64,000 nucleotides of DNA, from assembly GCF_018424685.1 (NCBI RefSeq), contig NZ_QTKX01000002.1, positions 682,001-746,000 of the forward strand, written 5' to 3'. Under the pieces are notes generated by a model. It was not told the origin of the DNA and did no database searches. It saw only the letters and a program-made list of their open reading frames with translations. The position numbers were made by a program, and so were the translations under genes. Shown here piece by piece: positions 21,254 to 30,101 of the stretch; the stretch's first letter is position 1; every line of letters starts with the position of its first letter. Origin of the DNA: Mesobacillus boroniphilus (lineage in GTDB: Bacteria; Bacillota; Bacilli; Bacillales; Cytobacillaceae).

Positions 21254-21691
21254 ATGTACTTTGTCGACAGGGATCAAATCGAAGAAACATTGCAATTTTT
21301 AGACAGGCAAATCGACTTTTTTGAAAGTAATGGACCATGGGAAACGCCAATGGAAAAATCAGCTCTCGAGCGGACAGCACATACGATGGTAGAAGCTGTA
21401 CTCGATGTGGGCAATGCAATGATTGATGGCTTCATCATGCGCGATCCGGGAAGTTATGAGGACATCATTGATATTTTGGATGATGAAAAAGTAGTCACTC
21501 CGGAAATGAGCGGAGGACTGAAAAAAATCGTCCTGTTCCGGAAGATGCTTGTCCAGCAGTATACTGAAGTGGACCATGTCAGTTTGATTGAAACCTTCAA
21601 GTCCGAGCTTCCTCATCTGAAGCTTTTTTCGGTAAAAGTGAGGGAATACCTAACGAATGAGCTAGGGCCGGTTTCCGCTTTTAAAAAGTAA
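21254..21691 (+). CDS. yutE: YutE, HepT-like (DUF86) protein
   Basis: A 145-residue all-helical protein of the HepT/DUF86 family. HepT toxins of HEPN type carry RxxxxHxY; here the equivalent site reads RKMLVQQY, with Gln in place of the catalytic His, so RNase activity is doubtful. The family motif RDPGSYEDI is present. No MntA/nucleotidyltransferase antitoxin gene is adjacent. B. subtilis YutE, as I recall it, has the same Gln, so this is an old domesticated state rather than recent decay. GAGGTGATA precedes the ATG. A terminator follows. Confidence 0.88.
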   Translation: MYFVDRDQIEETLQFLDRQIDFFESNGPWETPMEKSALERTAHTMVEAVLDVGNAMIDGFIMRDPGSYEDIIDILDDEKVVTPEMSGGLKKIVLFRKMLVQQYTEVDHVSLIETFKSELPHLKLFSVKVREYLTNELGPVSAFKK

Positions 21692-21698
21692 GTATGCC

Positions 21699-21730
21699 AG
21701 AGACCGTTATAATTGCGGTCTCTTTTCTTT
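21699..21730 (+). terminator. Terminator after yutE
   Basis: Perfect 8-bp stem AGAGACCG/CGGTCTCT (21699-21706 with 21716-21723) and a T-rich tail. Confidence 0.9.
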
Positions 21731-21837
21731 TAAACAAAAAGTGAGCTTTGTCCTTTGCACTCGCTGCATTGCTTTTATAAAATGGGTGTATTCGTTTTAT
21801 AACGATAAGGAACGATAATAGGCAGGAGTGATCATTT

Positions 21838-22602
21838 ATGAAAAAATATAATGGGTATTTAATCGACTTGGATGGGACAATGTATCGAGGCTCAGAACGG
21901 ATAGAAGCGGCTTCTGATTTTATAAAAAGGCTGATTGAAGCTGAAATCCCATATCTGTTCGTTACGAATAATTCATCGCGCACACCTGCACAGGTGGCGG
22001 AAAAGCTCCGCGGCTTTGATATTCCAACGACTGAAGAGCAAGTGTTCACAACAAGCCAGGCAACAGCGAACTATATTTATGAACAAAAACAAGATGCGAC
22101 CGTATATGTGATTGGCGAAGAGGGAATCCAGACAGCGATTCAGGAAAAAGGTCTGAAATTCGCCGGGGAAGACGCTGATTTCGTTGTTTCAGGAATCGAC
22201 CGCGGCATTACATATGAAAAGCTGGCTGTCGGCTGCCTTGCGGTAAGAAATGGGGCGACCTTCATTTCGACAAATGGGGATATCGCAATCCCAACTGAAC
22301 GAGGCTTGCTGCCGGGGAACGGTTCGTTGACTTCCGTAATTGCTGTATCTACGCAAACAGATCCCATTTTTATCGGGAAGCCGGAATCTGTGATTATGGA
22401 ACAGGCTTTAAAGGTACTTGGTACAGGCAAAGAGGAAACTCTTATGGTCGGGGATTACTATGATACCGACATCCTCGCAGGCATGAGAGCAGGGATGGAC
22501 ACACTCCTCGTCCATACAGGGGTAACGACCAGGGAACTGTTGAAAGGGTATAAAGAAATGCCAACTTATACAGTGGATTCGCTGGACGATTGGGAAGTTT
22601 AA
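21838..22602 (+). CDS. yutF: YutF, HAD-superfamily hydrolase of NagD type
   Basis: A 254-residue HAD phosphatase (subfamily IIA, NagD/p-nitrophenyl phosphatase type) with motif I DLDGTMYRG (Asp10, Asp12), motif II FVTNNSS, and the C-terminal GKPESVIM and MVGDYYDTDI motifs. It dephosphorylates small phosphorylated metabolites; the physiological substrate is not readable. GGCAGGAGTG precedes the ATG at good spacing. Single-gene unit with its own terminator, in the yutE-yutF-yutG order of B. subtilis. Confidence 0.93.
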   Translation: MKKYNGYLIDLDGTMYRGSERIEAASDFIKRLIEAEIPYLFVTNNSSRTPAQVAEKLRGFDIPTTEEQVFTTSQATANYIYEQKQDATVYVIGEEGIQTAIQEKGLKFAGEDADFVVSGIDRGITYEKLAVGCLAVRNGATFISTNGDIAIPTERGLLPGNGSLTSVIAVSTQTDPIFIGKPESVIMEQALKVLGTGKEETLMVGDYYDTDILAGMRAGMDTLLVHTGVTTRELLKGYKEMPTYTVDSLDDWEV

Positions 22603-22606
22603 AAAC

Positions 22607-22645
22607 AAGGGACTTGAGCCATCATTGGCTCCAAGTCCCTTTTGT
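22607..22645. terminator. Terminator between yutF and convergent yutG
   Basis: A stem of 14 pairs with one bulged C (22607-22620 with 22627-22641), a 6-base loop and a T run. Confidence 0.88.
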
Positions 22646-22661
22646 TTATGCTCAAGCTTTT

Positions 22662-23171
22662 TTAATCCTCTATATTTGCCGCTCTGTGGGCAAGGCGGCT
22701 TGATGCTGCAGCAGCGACTGCTCCAACTATGTCATCAAGGAAAGTATGGCACTTGCCGGTAGCTTCTTTATCATTAAGCTTTTCCAGAATGCCTGGTTTC
22801 GCTTTATCAATGAATCCATAATTTGTGAAACCAATAGAACCATATATATTCACGATTGAAAATGCAAGGATTTCATCCACGCCGTACAAGCTTTCGTCTG
22901 TTTCAATAATGGATTGCAGTGGTTCTCCAAGCTTCTTTTGCTCTGCGAGGATATCCAATTGTATTCCTGTCAATATTGCATTCTGGACTTCACGCTTGGA
23001 TAGAACTCGTTCAACATTTTCGATACAGTCATCCATCTGCAGGTCTGGATGGTACTTTTCCTGCAGGAAATAGACAAGATTGGCGATATCTTCTATTTCA
23101 ACTCCACGTTCATGGAGCCACTTCCGGGCAGTTTTCTCTGTCATATGGATGGCGCGTTTCTTTTCTAACAT
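22662..23171 (-). CDS. yutG: YutG, phosphatidylglycerophosphatase A-like protein
   Basis: About 169 residues, PgpA-like fold. Motifs DEILAFSIVNIYGSIGFTNYG and the C-terminal HTFLDDIVGAVAAAASSRLA match Bacillus YutG. The family was named for phosphatidylglycerophosphate phosphatase, but the multi-span membrane region of E. coli PgpA is short here, so the exact reaction is uncertain. The ATG at 23171 is preferred because AAAGGTG ends 6 bases upstream; further ATG/GTG codons overlap that site. An element remnant lies just upstream (23216-23262). Confidence 0.85.
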   Translation of the reverse strand: MLEKKRAIHMTEKTARKWLHERGVEIEDIANLVYFLQEKYHPDLQMDDCIENVERVLSKREVQNAILTGIQLDILAEQKKLGEPLQSIIETDESLYGVDEILAFSIVNIYGSIGFTNYGFIDKAKPGILEKLNDKEATGKCHTFLDDIVGAVAAAASSRLAHRAANIED

Positions 23172-23215
23172 CTGCATCACCTTTCTATTTTTAACTGTGA
23201 TAAGAAAGTGAAAAT

Positions 23216-23262
23216 TTCACTTCGAGAATTGTCCAGCTCCAGCGCCAAGGCGCTACGCTTTT
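23216..23262. repeat. Dispersed intergenic element, minimal copy B
   Basis: Contains only the left end (TTCACTTCGAGAATTGTCC, then AGCTCCAGCGCC) fused to the right end (AAGGCGCTACGCTTTT). The left flank is the same as that of the full copy at 44097. The two ends form the inverted pair AGCGCC/GGCGCT. It looks like an internal-deletion derivative or a minimal form. Confidence 0.8.
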
Positions 23263-23442
23263 ATATCAGCATACTCATATCCTATTTAACCTAAAATATT
23301 CCGCTTAATCCGTTTTAGTGAAAGAAATCATTCCTTTAAATCATTTCCTTAATGATGCCGCTTATTCATTGTAATGTTCATTCAAGTTTTACAATCCAAT
23401 ACATATATTTGTAAAAGAGTGGCTTGGAAAAGAGGTGCTAAT

Positions 23443-24450
23443 ATGTTTCAAAAGTTGTTAAAAGAAGTATATGGGATTTCGGCAGATTCAGAAGTATCTC
23501 TTGGAAGATATCATGGATATAAGCTTAATGAAGGGCTTTATTTGATTATGGACGCTAATGGTGTAAAAGAGCAAGAAATAAGCGAGCTGGCGAGGATTGC
23601 TGACCATATGCAAAAAGCTGGGGATCGGAATGTATCGATGCTGCTTGCGGACAAGGAAGGGAAGCAAATTTGTGATTGGGAGGGCAGGAAATACTGTGTG
23701 TTGATGAACCGCGCAGTCCCTATGCCTGAAAAAATAAGAACAGGCAGAAAGCTGGCCAAATTCCACGGAAGAGGCCGGCAAATCCCATTCAAAGTAGAAA
23801 GCATGAACAGGGTGGGCCAATGGAAACAGCTCTGGGAAAAGCGGCTCGATCAGATGGAGAAGGTTTGGAGCGGAAAGCTTTATACTGAACCGGAGAACGA
23901 TTTTGAGAAGATGTTCATGGAATCTTTTCCGTATTACATGGGGCTATCTGAAAATGCAATTCAATATCTAGCTGATACAGAGATTGATGATAAGCCGACA
24001 AAAATTGACCATGGGACTGTTTGCCATGAGCGCTTTACTAACAGGGTCTGGAGAGGAACGTATTTTGTGAAAAATCCTTTTGAATGGGTATTCGACCACG
24101 GCAGCCGGGACATCGCTGAATGGGTCAGAGATCGTTATTTTGCCAACATCCAGACGAGCCAGCCGGAAATCAAGAACTTTCTGGCAGAATACCAATCAAT
24201 CACCGTGCTGTCACCGTTCTCATGGAGGCTGCTTTACGCCAGACTGCTGTTCCCACTCCATTACTATGAGACAGTTGAAAATTACTATATAACACAATCA
24301 GAACAGACGAAGCGACAGCTTGAGGACCGCTTGCGGAAGTATCTGAATCAAAGCAGTGAACATGAGCGGTTCTTGAGCCATTTTTACCATCTGAGTGATG
24401 CACCGGTAAAAGCAGCGAAACTTCCGGCAGTCGATTGGTTATTACGATAG
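23443..24450 (+). CDS. yutH: YutH, spore coat-associated protein (CotS-like kinase fold)
   Basis: A 335-residue protein of the YutH/CotS group, spore-coat-associated proteins with a degenerate aminoglycoside-phosphotransferase-like fold. The C-terminal half has KIDHGTVCHERF, the DHGSRDIAEWVRDRY stretch and SPFSWRLLYARLLFP, typical of the family. AAGAGGTG just before ATG 23443 fixes the start; the open frame upstream has no conserved content. AATACATA at 23398-23405 is a weak sigma-E -10 match. It is a single-gene unit in sporulation context. Confidence 0.88.
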   Translation: MFQKLLKEVYGISADSEVSLGRYHGYKLNEGLYLIMDANGVKEQEISELARIADHMQKAGDRNVSMLLADKEGKQICDWEGRKYCVLMNRAVPMPEKIRTGRKLAKFHGRGRQIPFKVESMNRVGQWKQLWEKRLDQMEKVWSGKLYTEPENDFEKMFMESFPYYMGLSENAIQYLADTEIDDKPTKIDHGTVCHERFTNRVWRGTYFVKNPFEWVFDHGSRDIAEWVRDRYFANIQTSQPEIKNFLAEYQSITVLSPFSWRLLYARLLFPLHYYETVENYYITQSEQTKRQLEDRLRKYLNQSSEHERFLSHFYHLSDAPVKAAKLPAVDWLLR

Positions 24451-24538
24451 TCGAAGCTTTTTAGCTAAGGAAAGTGTGCTGATGTGGTAGAATAAAATTA
24501 TTCTATTATATGAAACGCTTTCAAAAAGGAGTTAGACT

Positions 24539-25515
24539 ATGAAACCGTATGTATATATCACCAGGAAATTGCCTGAAGAAACAATAGCTGATATCACCAA
24601 GCTTTTTGAAGTGAAAATGTGGGACCTTGAGGATATCCCTGCCCCAAGGGAAGTTATTTTAAAAGAAGCCCAAAAAGCCAGTGCTTTAATCACAATGCTT
24701 TCTGACAAAGTTGATGAGGAAGTGTTGTCTGCAGGTGAAGACCTTAAAGTGGTCGCGAATCTGGCGGTCGGCTTTGACAATATCGACATTGAAGCAGCAA
24801 CAAGGCGCAGAATTATCGTTTCGAACACACCCGATGTACTGACAGAGACAACAGCAGATCTTACCTTTTCTTTGCTGATGGCGTCCGCAAGACGTATTGT
24901 CGAAGCGGCGGAATATATAAAGGCTGGCAAGTGGGGAGGCTGGAGTCCGTACCTGCTTGCTGGGCATGATGTTTATGGGAAGACAATCGGGATTGTCGGC
25001 ATGGGTAAGATTGGTGAAGCGGTCGCTCGCAGGGCTAAAGGCTTCGGCATGGAGATCCTTTACCATAACCGCTCCCGAAAACATGATGCTGAAACAGAAT
25101 TGGGCGCTGTCTACAGCTCTTTCGAGAATCTTGTGGCGAAATCTGATTTTGTGGTGTCACTAGCACCGTTAACGCCAGAAACGAGAAATCTTTTTACTGC
25201 CGATGTCTTTGCAAAAATGAAAAAAGCTCCATTTTCATTAATGCCGGCCGCGGCCCGGTTTTGGACGAGCATGCTTTATACGAAGCACTTAAAAATGGTG
25301 AGATTGCGGCAGCAGGACTCGACGTCTTTGAAAAAGAACCCATTTCCGCGGACCATCCACTGCTCGAACTGCCAAACGTAACTGCGATCCCGCACATTGG
25401 CAGTGCAAGCACAGAAACCAGGACAAACATGATCAAGCTGTGTGTCACAAATGTTAAAGCTGTCCTGACAGGAGACAGCCCAAAGACAATCGTCAACAAA
25501 GAAGTGCTCCAATAA
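24539..25515 (+). pseudogene. NAD-dependent D-2-hydroxyacid dehydrogenase, frameshifted
   Basis: The intact protein would have about 325 residues and resemble glyoxylate/hydroxypyruvate or 2-ketogluconate reductases. Frame 1 (24539 to about 25225) covers the substrate domain and NAD-binding GKTIGIVGMGKIGEAVARRA, then breaks after FAKMKK. The rest continues in another frame to 25515 with the expected DEHALYEAL, LDVFEKEP and the catalytic-histidine motif PHIGSAS. Inserting one G after the A run at 25219-25225 restores AAAAAAGGC and the normal GSIFINAGRGPV sequence. So there is a one-base deletion or a sequencing error. AAGGAG precedes the ATG. A clean terminator follows. Confidence 0.88.
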
Positions 25516-25520
25516 TCTTC

Positions 25521-25556
25521 AAATCCTTCCCGTATGAACGGGAAGGGTTTTTTTAT
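25521..25556 (+). terminator. Terminator after the frameshifted dehydrogenase
   Basis: A 13-bp stem with one T-G pair (25521-25533 with 25538-25550), ATGA loop and seven T's. Confidence 0.92.
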
Positions 25557-25655
25557 TGCTAAGAAAAATTCTAAAAATTAAATTTTTTATAATTTTTTAC
25601 TCTTACAGCCTCATATGATTAAGCGTTTACACAGGAAAAGCATCCTAAATATTCC

Positions 25656-25684
25656 TTGTAAAAGCTATTTTTGGTCTTTATAAT
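25656..25684 (+). promoter_or_regulatory. Promoter of the hom-thrC-thrB operon
   Basis: TTGTAA (25656-25661), 17-base spacer, consensus TATAAT (25679-25684), 60 bases before the hom ATG. I see no T box or other riboswitch in this short leader. Confidence 0.8.
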
Positions 25685-25743
25685 GTCTACTATACAAATA
25701 CAAATGTACATTTGAAACAGACATGAAGAGAGGGGAAGAGAAA

Positions 25744-27042
25744 ATGCAGGCAATCTCGGTTGGACTTCTTGGTTTGGGAACAGTAGGGTCAGGAGTGGTG
25801 AGGATCATAGAAAATCACCAGGACAAATTAATGCATCAGGTTGGGTGCCCGGTAAATGTGAAAAAAATCCTCGTTCAGGATGTTGAAAAAGAAAGGTCGG
25901 TAAAAGTAGACCCTTCTCTCCTGACGGTGAATCCAGCCGATATTATGGAAGACCCGGAGATTGAAGTGGTAATCGAGGTTATGGGCGGAATTGAAGATAC
26001 TCGAGAACATTTGCTTCATGCATTAAGGAGTAAAAAGAATATTGTGACCGCAAACAAGGATTTGATGGCTATCCACGGTTCAGAGCTTTTAACAGTTGCC
26101 AATGAAAATGGCTGCGACCTCTTTTTTGAAGCGAGCGTTGCCGGAGGAATTCCAATCCTGCGCAGTCTGGTGGATGGGCTTGCGTCTGATAGAATCACAA
26201 AGATGATGGGGATTGTGAATGGCACAACAAACTACATTTTAACAAAGATGAGCCAGGAGGGACTGGCATATGATAGCGTCTTGAAGGAAGCGCAGCAACT
26301 CGGGTACGCTGAGGCAAATCCTGCATCTGACGTAGAAGGACTGGATGCGGCGCGAAAAATGGCGATCATGGCTACTTTAGGCTTTTCGATGAAAATTGAT
26401 CTTGATGATGTCAAAGTGAAAGGAATCACTTCTGTTACCGAGGAAGACCTGCAATATGGTAAGCAGCTTGGCTATACGATGAAACTGCTCGGCATCGCCG
26501 TCCGTGAAGGTGATAAAGTCGAGGTATGCGTTGAGCCGGCATTGTTGCCGTCATCGCACCCGCTTGCGTCTGTCAATAATGAGTACAATGCGGTGTATGT
26601 GTATGGGGAAGCAGTCGGGGAAACAATGTTTTACGGTCCAGGAGCTGGAAGCTTGCCAACCGCAACAGCAGTGGTCTCGGACCTTGTTGGTGTCATTAAA
26701 AACCTGCGCCTTGGTGTAAATGGCAGTTCTTTTGTCACTCCGCAGTATGAGAAGCAGCTGAAGGATGATGGAGAAGTGAATTCAAAGTACTTCCTACGTC
26801 TCCATGTACATGACGAAGTCGGTGTATTCTCGGAAATCACCTCTCTTTTCGCAGGCCATAATGTCAGTTTTGAAAAAATCCTTCAGATGCCATTAAAGGA
26901 AAAGGAGCTTGCGGAGATTGTGGTCGTTACACATCAGGCTTCCTTGAAGGATTACCAGAATATTTTAATGGAGCTGCGTGACTTAAGGGTTGTGAAGGCA
27001 GTCAAAAGCTCATACAGGGTTGAAGGAAGTGTCAGCGCATGA
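25744..27042 (+). CDS. hom: Homoserine dehydrogenase
   Basis: A 432-residue enzyme reducing aspartate semialdehyde to homoserine, the branch point to threonine and methionine. NAD(P)-binding [13 protein letters not shown] at the N-terminus, the catalytic segment [12 protein letters not shown] and a C-terminal ACT domain (about 345-425), normally the site of threonine feedback. The ATG at 25744 follows GAGAGGGGAAGAG; an upstream in-frame ATG at 25723 would add a non-conserved leader. The stop overlaps the thrC start by 4 bases (ATGA). Confidence 0.97.
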   Translation: MQAISVGLLGLGTVGSGVVRIIENHQDKLMHQVGCPVNVKKILVQDVEKERSVKVDPSLLTVNPADIMEDPEIEVVIEVMGGIEDTREHLLHALRSKKNIVTANKDLMAIHGSELLTVANENGCDLFFEASVAGGIPILRSLVDGLASDRITKMMGIVNGTTNYILTKMSQEGLAYDSVLKEAQQLGYAEANPASDVEGLDAARKMAIMATLGFSMKIDLDDVKVKGITSVTEEDLQYGKQLGYTMKLLGIAVREGDKVEVCVEPALLPSSHPLASVNNEYNAVYVYGEAVGETMFYGPGAGSLPTATAVVSDLVGVIKNLRLGVNGSSFVTPQYEKQLKDDGEVNSKYFLRLHVHDEVGVFSEITSLFAGHNVSFEKILQMPLKEKELAEIVVVTHQASLKDYQNILMELRDLRVVKAVKSSYRVEGSVSA

Positions 27043-28100
27043 GATGGAAAGGGTTGTTGAGTGAATACCGTGAATACTTGCCGGTCAATGCCGGGACACC
27101 ATTACTCACTCTGCATGAAGGAAATACCCCACTGATCAGGCTCGACCAGCTGTCAGAGGAGTGGGGGATCGATTTATATGTAAAAGTTGAAGGGGTTAAT
27201 CCTACCGGTTCCTTTAAGGACAGAGGGATGGTCATGGCAGTCGCGAAAGCTAAGGAGGCAGGCAGTGACACAGTAATCTGCGCCTCAACAGGGAATACTT
27301 CTGCCTCGGCGGCTGCCTATGCAGCAAGGGCAGGATTAAGGTGTATCATCGTCATTCCTGAGGGTAAAATCGCGATGGGCAAACTTGCGCAAGCTGTGAT
27401 GTATGGCGCAAGCATTGTTTCGATTGAAGGCAACTTCGACGAAGCATTGAAAATGGTTCGGGCAATCAGTGAAACCGAACCGGTGACCCTCGTGAATTCA
27501 GTCAATCCTTACCGCCTTGAAGGGCAAAAAACAGCCGCGTTTGAAATTTGTGACCAGTTGGGCGGCGCTCCTGACATCCTGGCGATCCCGGTGGGGAATG
27601 CCGGAAATATCAGCGCTTATTGGAAAGGGTTCAAAGAATACAATGCCAGCAAGAGTACTGGTTTGCCGCGGATGTTCGGTTTCGAGGCGGAAGGGTCTGC
27701 CGCAATTGTCAAGGGGCAGCCGATTGAACAGCCGGAAACGATCGCCACGGCAATCCGCATTGGAAACCCGGCAAGCTGGGACCTGGCCGTTGCAGCCCGT
27801 GACGAATCAGAAGGAAAAATCGATTTCGTCTCAGATGACGAGATTTTACAAGCATACAGCAAGCTGGCGGTTTCTGAAGGAATTTTTGCTGAGCCTGGAT
27901 CCTGCGCATCGATTGCAGGTATTAATAAACTTTTACAGCGAGGAGAAATACCTCGAGGTTCCAGAATAGTTGCCGTGCTGACCGGAAATGGATTGAAAGA
28001 TCCTTCAACTGCGATTGACATCAGTTCGATTTCACCAATGCTGCTTCCAAATGACGAGAATATCGTCAGCGAATATATCAGGGGAGTGGTCCGGCAATGA
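27039..28100 (+). CDS. thrC: Threonine synthase
   Basis: A 353-residue PLP enzyme converting O-phosphohomoserine to threonine. PLP lysine Lys60 lies in [29 protein letters not shown] and [17 protein letters not shown] are cofactor-binding segments. It is the short, Bacillus-type fold. Start and stop overlap both neighbours by 4 bases (ATGA), giving a tightly coupled threonine operon in the B. subtilis order hom-thrC-thrB. Confidence 0.98.
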   Translation: MRWKGLLSEYREYLPVNAGTPLLTLHEGNTPLIRLDQLSEEWGIDLYVKVEGVNPTGSFKDRGMVMAVAKAKEAGSDTVICASTGNTSASAAAYAARAGLRCIIVIPEGKIAMGKLAQAVMYGASIVSIEGNFDEALKMVRAISETEPVTLVNSVNPYRLEGQKTAAFEICDQLGGAPDILAIPVGNAGNISAYWKGFKEYNASKSTGLPRMFGFEAEGSAAIVKGQPIEQPETIATAIRIGNPASWDLAVAARDESEGKIDFVSDDEILQAYSKLAVSEGIFAEPGSCASIAGINKLLQRGEIPRGSRIVAVLTGNGLKDPSTAIDISSISPMLLPNDENIVSEYIRGVVRQ

Positions 28101-29035
28101 AGGGAGTCGAGGAACCATTAGTTAAAGCTGGGGTATCGAGAGGGAAAGTCTTATCGGTAAAAGTTCCGGCCAGCTCAGCGAACCTGGGACCAGGTTTTGA
28201 CTCCCTCGGCGTGGCTTTGAACCTCTATATGGAAGTTCAGGCTGAACGAAGCGAAAAATGGAAGGTAACCCCCTTATCTCCTTCATTATCAGGCTTTCCT
28301 AGGAATGATAAAAATTTCATTTGCCAGATTGCCAAGAAAACAGCTGATTTATACAAGGAAGAAATGCCTTCGCTCCATGTCTCTGTGCAAAGTGAGATTC
28401 CGCTTGCGAGAGGACTTGGTTCCAGCGCAGCAGCTATCGTCGCGGGAGTCGAACTGGCCAACGAATTTTGTGGTTTACAAATGACTCAATCTGAAAAGTT
28501 GGCGGTCGCTTCGAGGTTTGAAGGCCATCCTGATAATGCCGGGTCGAGCCTGTTCGGTGGCGTCGTAGTTGGAAGTCAAATCGGAGATGAGTTCGATTTA
28601 ACCGTTCTTGACCAGATTCAGTTTGACCCGGTACTTGTCGTTCCTAAGCAGGAGCTTCTGACAGAAACGTCACGTGATGTCTTGCCGGCCGTGATGGAAT
28701 TTCAGCGAAGTGTCCAGGCAAGTGCAGTTGCTAACCAACTGCTTGCCGCGCTTATGACACAGAATTGGGCACTCGCAGGTAGGATGATGAGGGCTGATCA
28801 ATTTCATCAGCCATATCGGAAAGCACTTGTGCCATTTTTTGAAGACGTCCATGAGAAAGCAATCCAATCGGGCGCGTTCGGCACCGCACTAAGCGGGGCT
28901 GGACCATCGATTCTCTGCCTGGCTGAACCCGGGAAAGGGGAAGAAGTAGCAGGGGAATTAAGGAAGCTGCTAGTGGAGTTCGAAATCTTCAGGCTGCAGA
29001 TTGACAGGGAAGGGTGCAGGTCATCGTGGTCATAA
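28097..29035 (+). CDS. thrB: Homoserine kinase
   Basis: A 312-residue GHMP-family kinase that phosphorylates homoserine for ThrC. Motifs: [13 protein letters not shown] at the N-terminus, the ATP-binding glycine/serine loop [16 protein letters not shown], and the C-terminal [22 protein letters not shown] precedes the ATG, which overlaps the thrC stop. Last gene of the operon; a very strong hairpin follows and is shared with convergent yutI. Confidence 0.97.
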   Translation: MKGVEEPLVKAGVSRGKVLSVKVPASSANLGPGFDSLGVALNLYMEVQAERSEKWKVTPLSPSLSGFPRNDKNFICQIAKKTADLYKEEMPSLHVSVQSEIPLARGLGSSAAAIVAGVELANEFCGLQMTQSEKLAVASRFEGHPDNAGSSLFGGVVVGSQIGDEFDLTVLDQIQFDPVLVVPKQELLTETSRDVLPAVMEFQRSVQASAVANQLLAALMTQNWALAGRMMRADQFHQPYRKALVPFFEDVHEKAIQSGAFGTALSGAGPSILCLAEPGKGEEVAGELRKLLVEFEIFRLQIDREGCRSSWS

Positions 29036-29037
29036 AA

Positions 29038-29069
29038 AAAGCGGTTTTGCCGAGAGGCAAAACCGCTTT
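29038..29069. terminator. Bidirectional terminator between thrB and yutI
   Basis: A 14-bp perfect stem (29038-29051 with 29056-29069), GAGA loop, with A's on one side and a short T tract on the other. Confidence 0.92.
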
Positions 29070-29081
29070 ATTATTGGTTAA

Positions 29082-29318
29082 TTAGAATACCTGTTCAACC
29101 TCAACAACACCAGGTACTTCTTCTAAAAGCGCGCGTTCGATTCCAGCTTTAAGCGTGATTGTGGAGCTCGGGCAGCTACCGCATGCACCTAGCAGGCGAA
29201 GTTTAACAATGCCATCCTCGATATCAACTAGTTCGCAGTCTCCACCATCGCGAAGAAGGAATGGGCGCAATTTATCTAATACTTCCTGTACTTGCTCAAA
29301 CATTTGCTGTTCAGTCAT
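29082..29318 (-). CDS. yutI: NifU-like Fe-S carrier YutI (Nfu type)
   Basis: A 78-residue single-domain Nfu protein. The cluster-binding motif CGSCPSS is complete. Nfu proteins carry [4Fe-4S] clusters from the Suf scaffold to apo-enzymes such as LipA-type or respiratory proteins. GAAAGGAG precedes the ATG. Together with suf and yutM in this window it adds to a local cluster of Fe-S maturation genes. Confidence 0.95.
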   Translation of the reverse strand: MTEQQMFEQVQEVLDKLRPFLLRDGGDCELVDIEDGIVKLRLLGACGSCPSSTITLKAGIERALLEEVPGVVEVEQVF

Positions 29319-29469
29319 GCAAATCGACTCCTTTCATAATACTTATTATAATCTTATCAGCCGGAAAAATCTATCCAATTAACTGAAAAACCAGTGAACA
29401 CAGTTTTTTCCTTATGCATCCTTTTCATCGTATAGTAAAATAAAAGAAAATAACAGGGGGTAATTGATA

Positions 29470-29796
29470 ATGGAACGTAAAGAGGTAGAAATTGTCGTTT
29501 ACGGTGCAGAAGTATTATGCCCAAGCTGTGTTAACCTTCCATCCTCAAAAGAAACATATGAATGGCTCGAAGCAGCGATCAGCCGCAAATATGCAGACCA
29601 GCCATTCAACATTATTTATGTCGATATCCATAATCCTCCAGCAGAGGAAGAGAAAAAGGAATTTGCCGAAAAAGTAATCGAAGAAGACATGTTTTACCCT
29701 GTGGTCCTGCTCGAAGGCAAAATCGTCGGCGAAGGAAACCCAAAATTGAAAACGATTTACGCAGAATTAGAGAAATATGGGTATGTTCCGGCTTAA
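29470..29796 (+). CDS. yuzD: YuzD, thioredoxin-fold protein (DUF1462)
   Basis: A 108-residue protein of the YuzD family with a predicted thioredoxin-like fold. The N-terminal beta strand is followed by CPSCVNLPSS, a CxxC motif at the place of a redox active site. Function unknown. AGGGGGT (29455-29461) lies 8 bases before ATG 29470. Divergent from yutI, which suggests, but does not show, a link to Fe-S or thiol chemistry. Confidence 0.88.
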   Translation: MERKEVEIVVYGAEVLCPSCVNLPSSKETYEWLEAAISRKYADQPFNIIYVDIHNPPAEEEKKEFAEKVIEEDMFYPVVLLEGKIVGEGNPKLKTIYAELEKYGYVPA

Positions 29797-29822
29797 AGCA
29801 TTCCAATTTGGGGTGCTTTTTC
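29795..29822 (+). terminator. Terminator overlapping the yuzD stop
   Basis: Stem AAAGCATTCC/GGGGTGCTTT (29795-29804 with 29810-29819, two G-T pairs) and five T's. Confidence 0.75.
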
Positions 29823-29876
29823 TATCTGAGGGGCGTAGTTGGAGCTCGATTAAGGTTATTCAAATGATGCAAAACG

Positions 29877-30020
29877 TTTTATTGGCGAAGTTCACAACTT
29901 TATTGGCGATTTTTTAAATTTATTGGCGATTTTCAATTTTTAATGGCGAAAATCCCTTTTTAATGGCGATTTTCACAACTTTATTGGCGAACTGGAAATT
30001 TTCATTGATTTTTACCAGTT
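29877..30020 (-). repeat. 20-21-bp-period array with 34-bp leader, core TTCGCCAATAAA, 6 copies
   Basis: Read on the minus strand, a 34-base leader with arms AACTGG and CCAGTT (plus-strand 30020 down to about 29987) runs straight into repeats of TCGCCAATAAA or TCGCCATTAAA. On the plus strand the cores start at 29881, 29902, 29922, 29942, 29962 and 29983 (steps 20-21). The leader aligns without gaps to the leader of the array at 59650 (28 of 34 identical by eye). It lies in the gap between convergent yuzD and yutJ. Confidence 0.9.
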
Positions 30021-30059
30021 GAGAAATAAAAAATGAGCACGATCCGCTGATTTTTATGA

Positions 30060-30090
30060 GAAAATAAAAAACCGGGCATCCTGGCCCGGT
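30060..30090 (-). terminator. Terminator of yutJ
   Basis: Stem ACCGGGC/GCCCGGT (30071-30077 with 30084-30090). The A-rich stretch 30061-30070 is the T tract of the minus-strand transcript. Confidence 0.88.
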
Positions 30091-30101
30091 TGAATTAATG
30101 A

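Noticed and set aside
25551..25743. T-box or other riboswitch ahead of hom
   Set aside because: The leader is only about 50 bases long after the promoter and lacks the conserved T-box bulge and a leader terminator.
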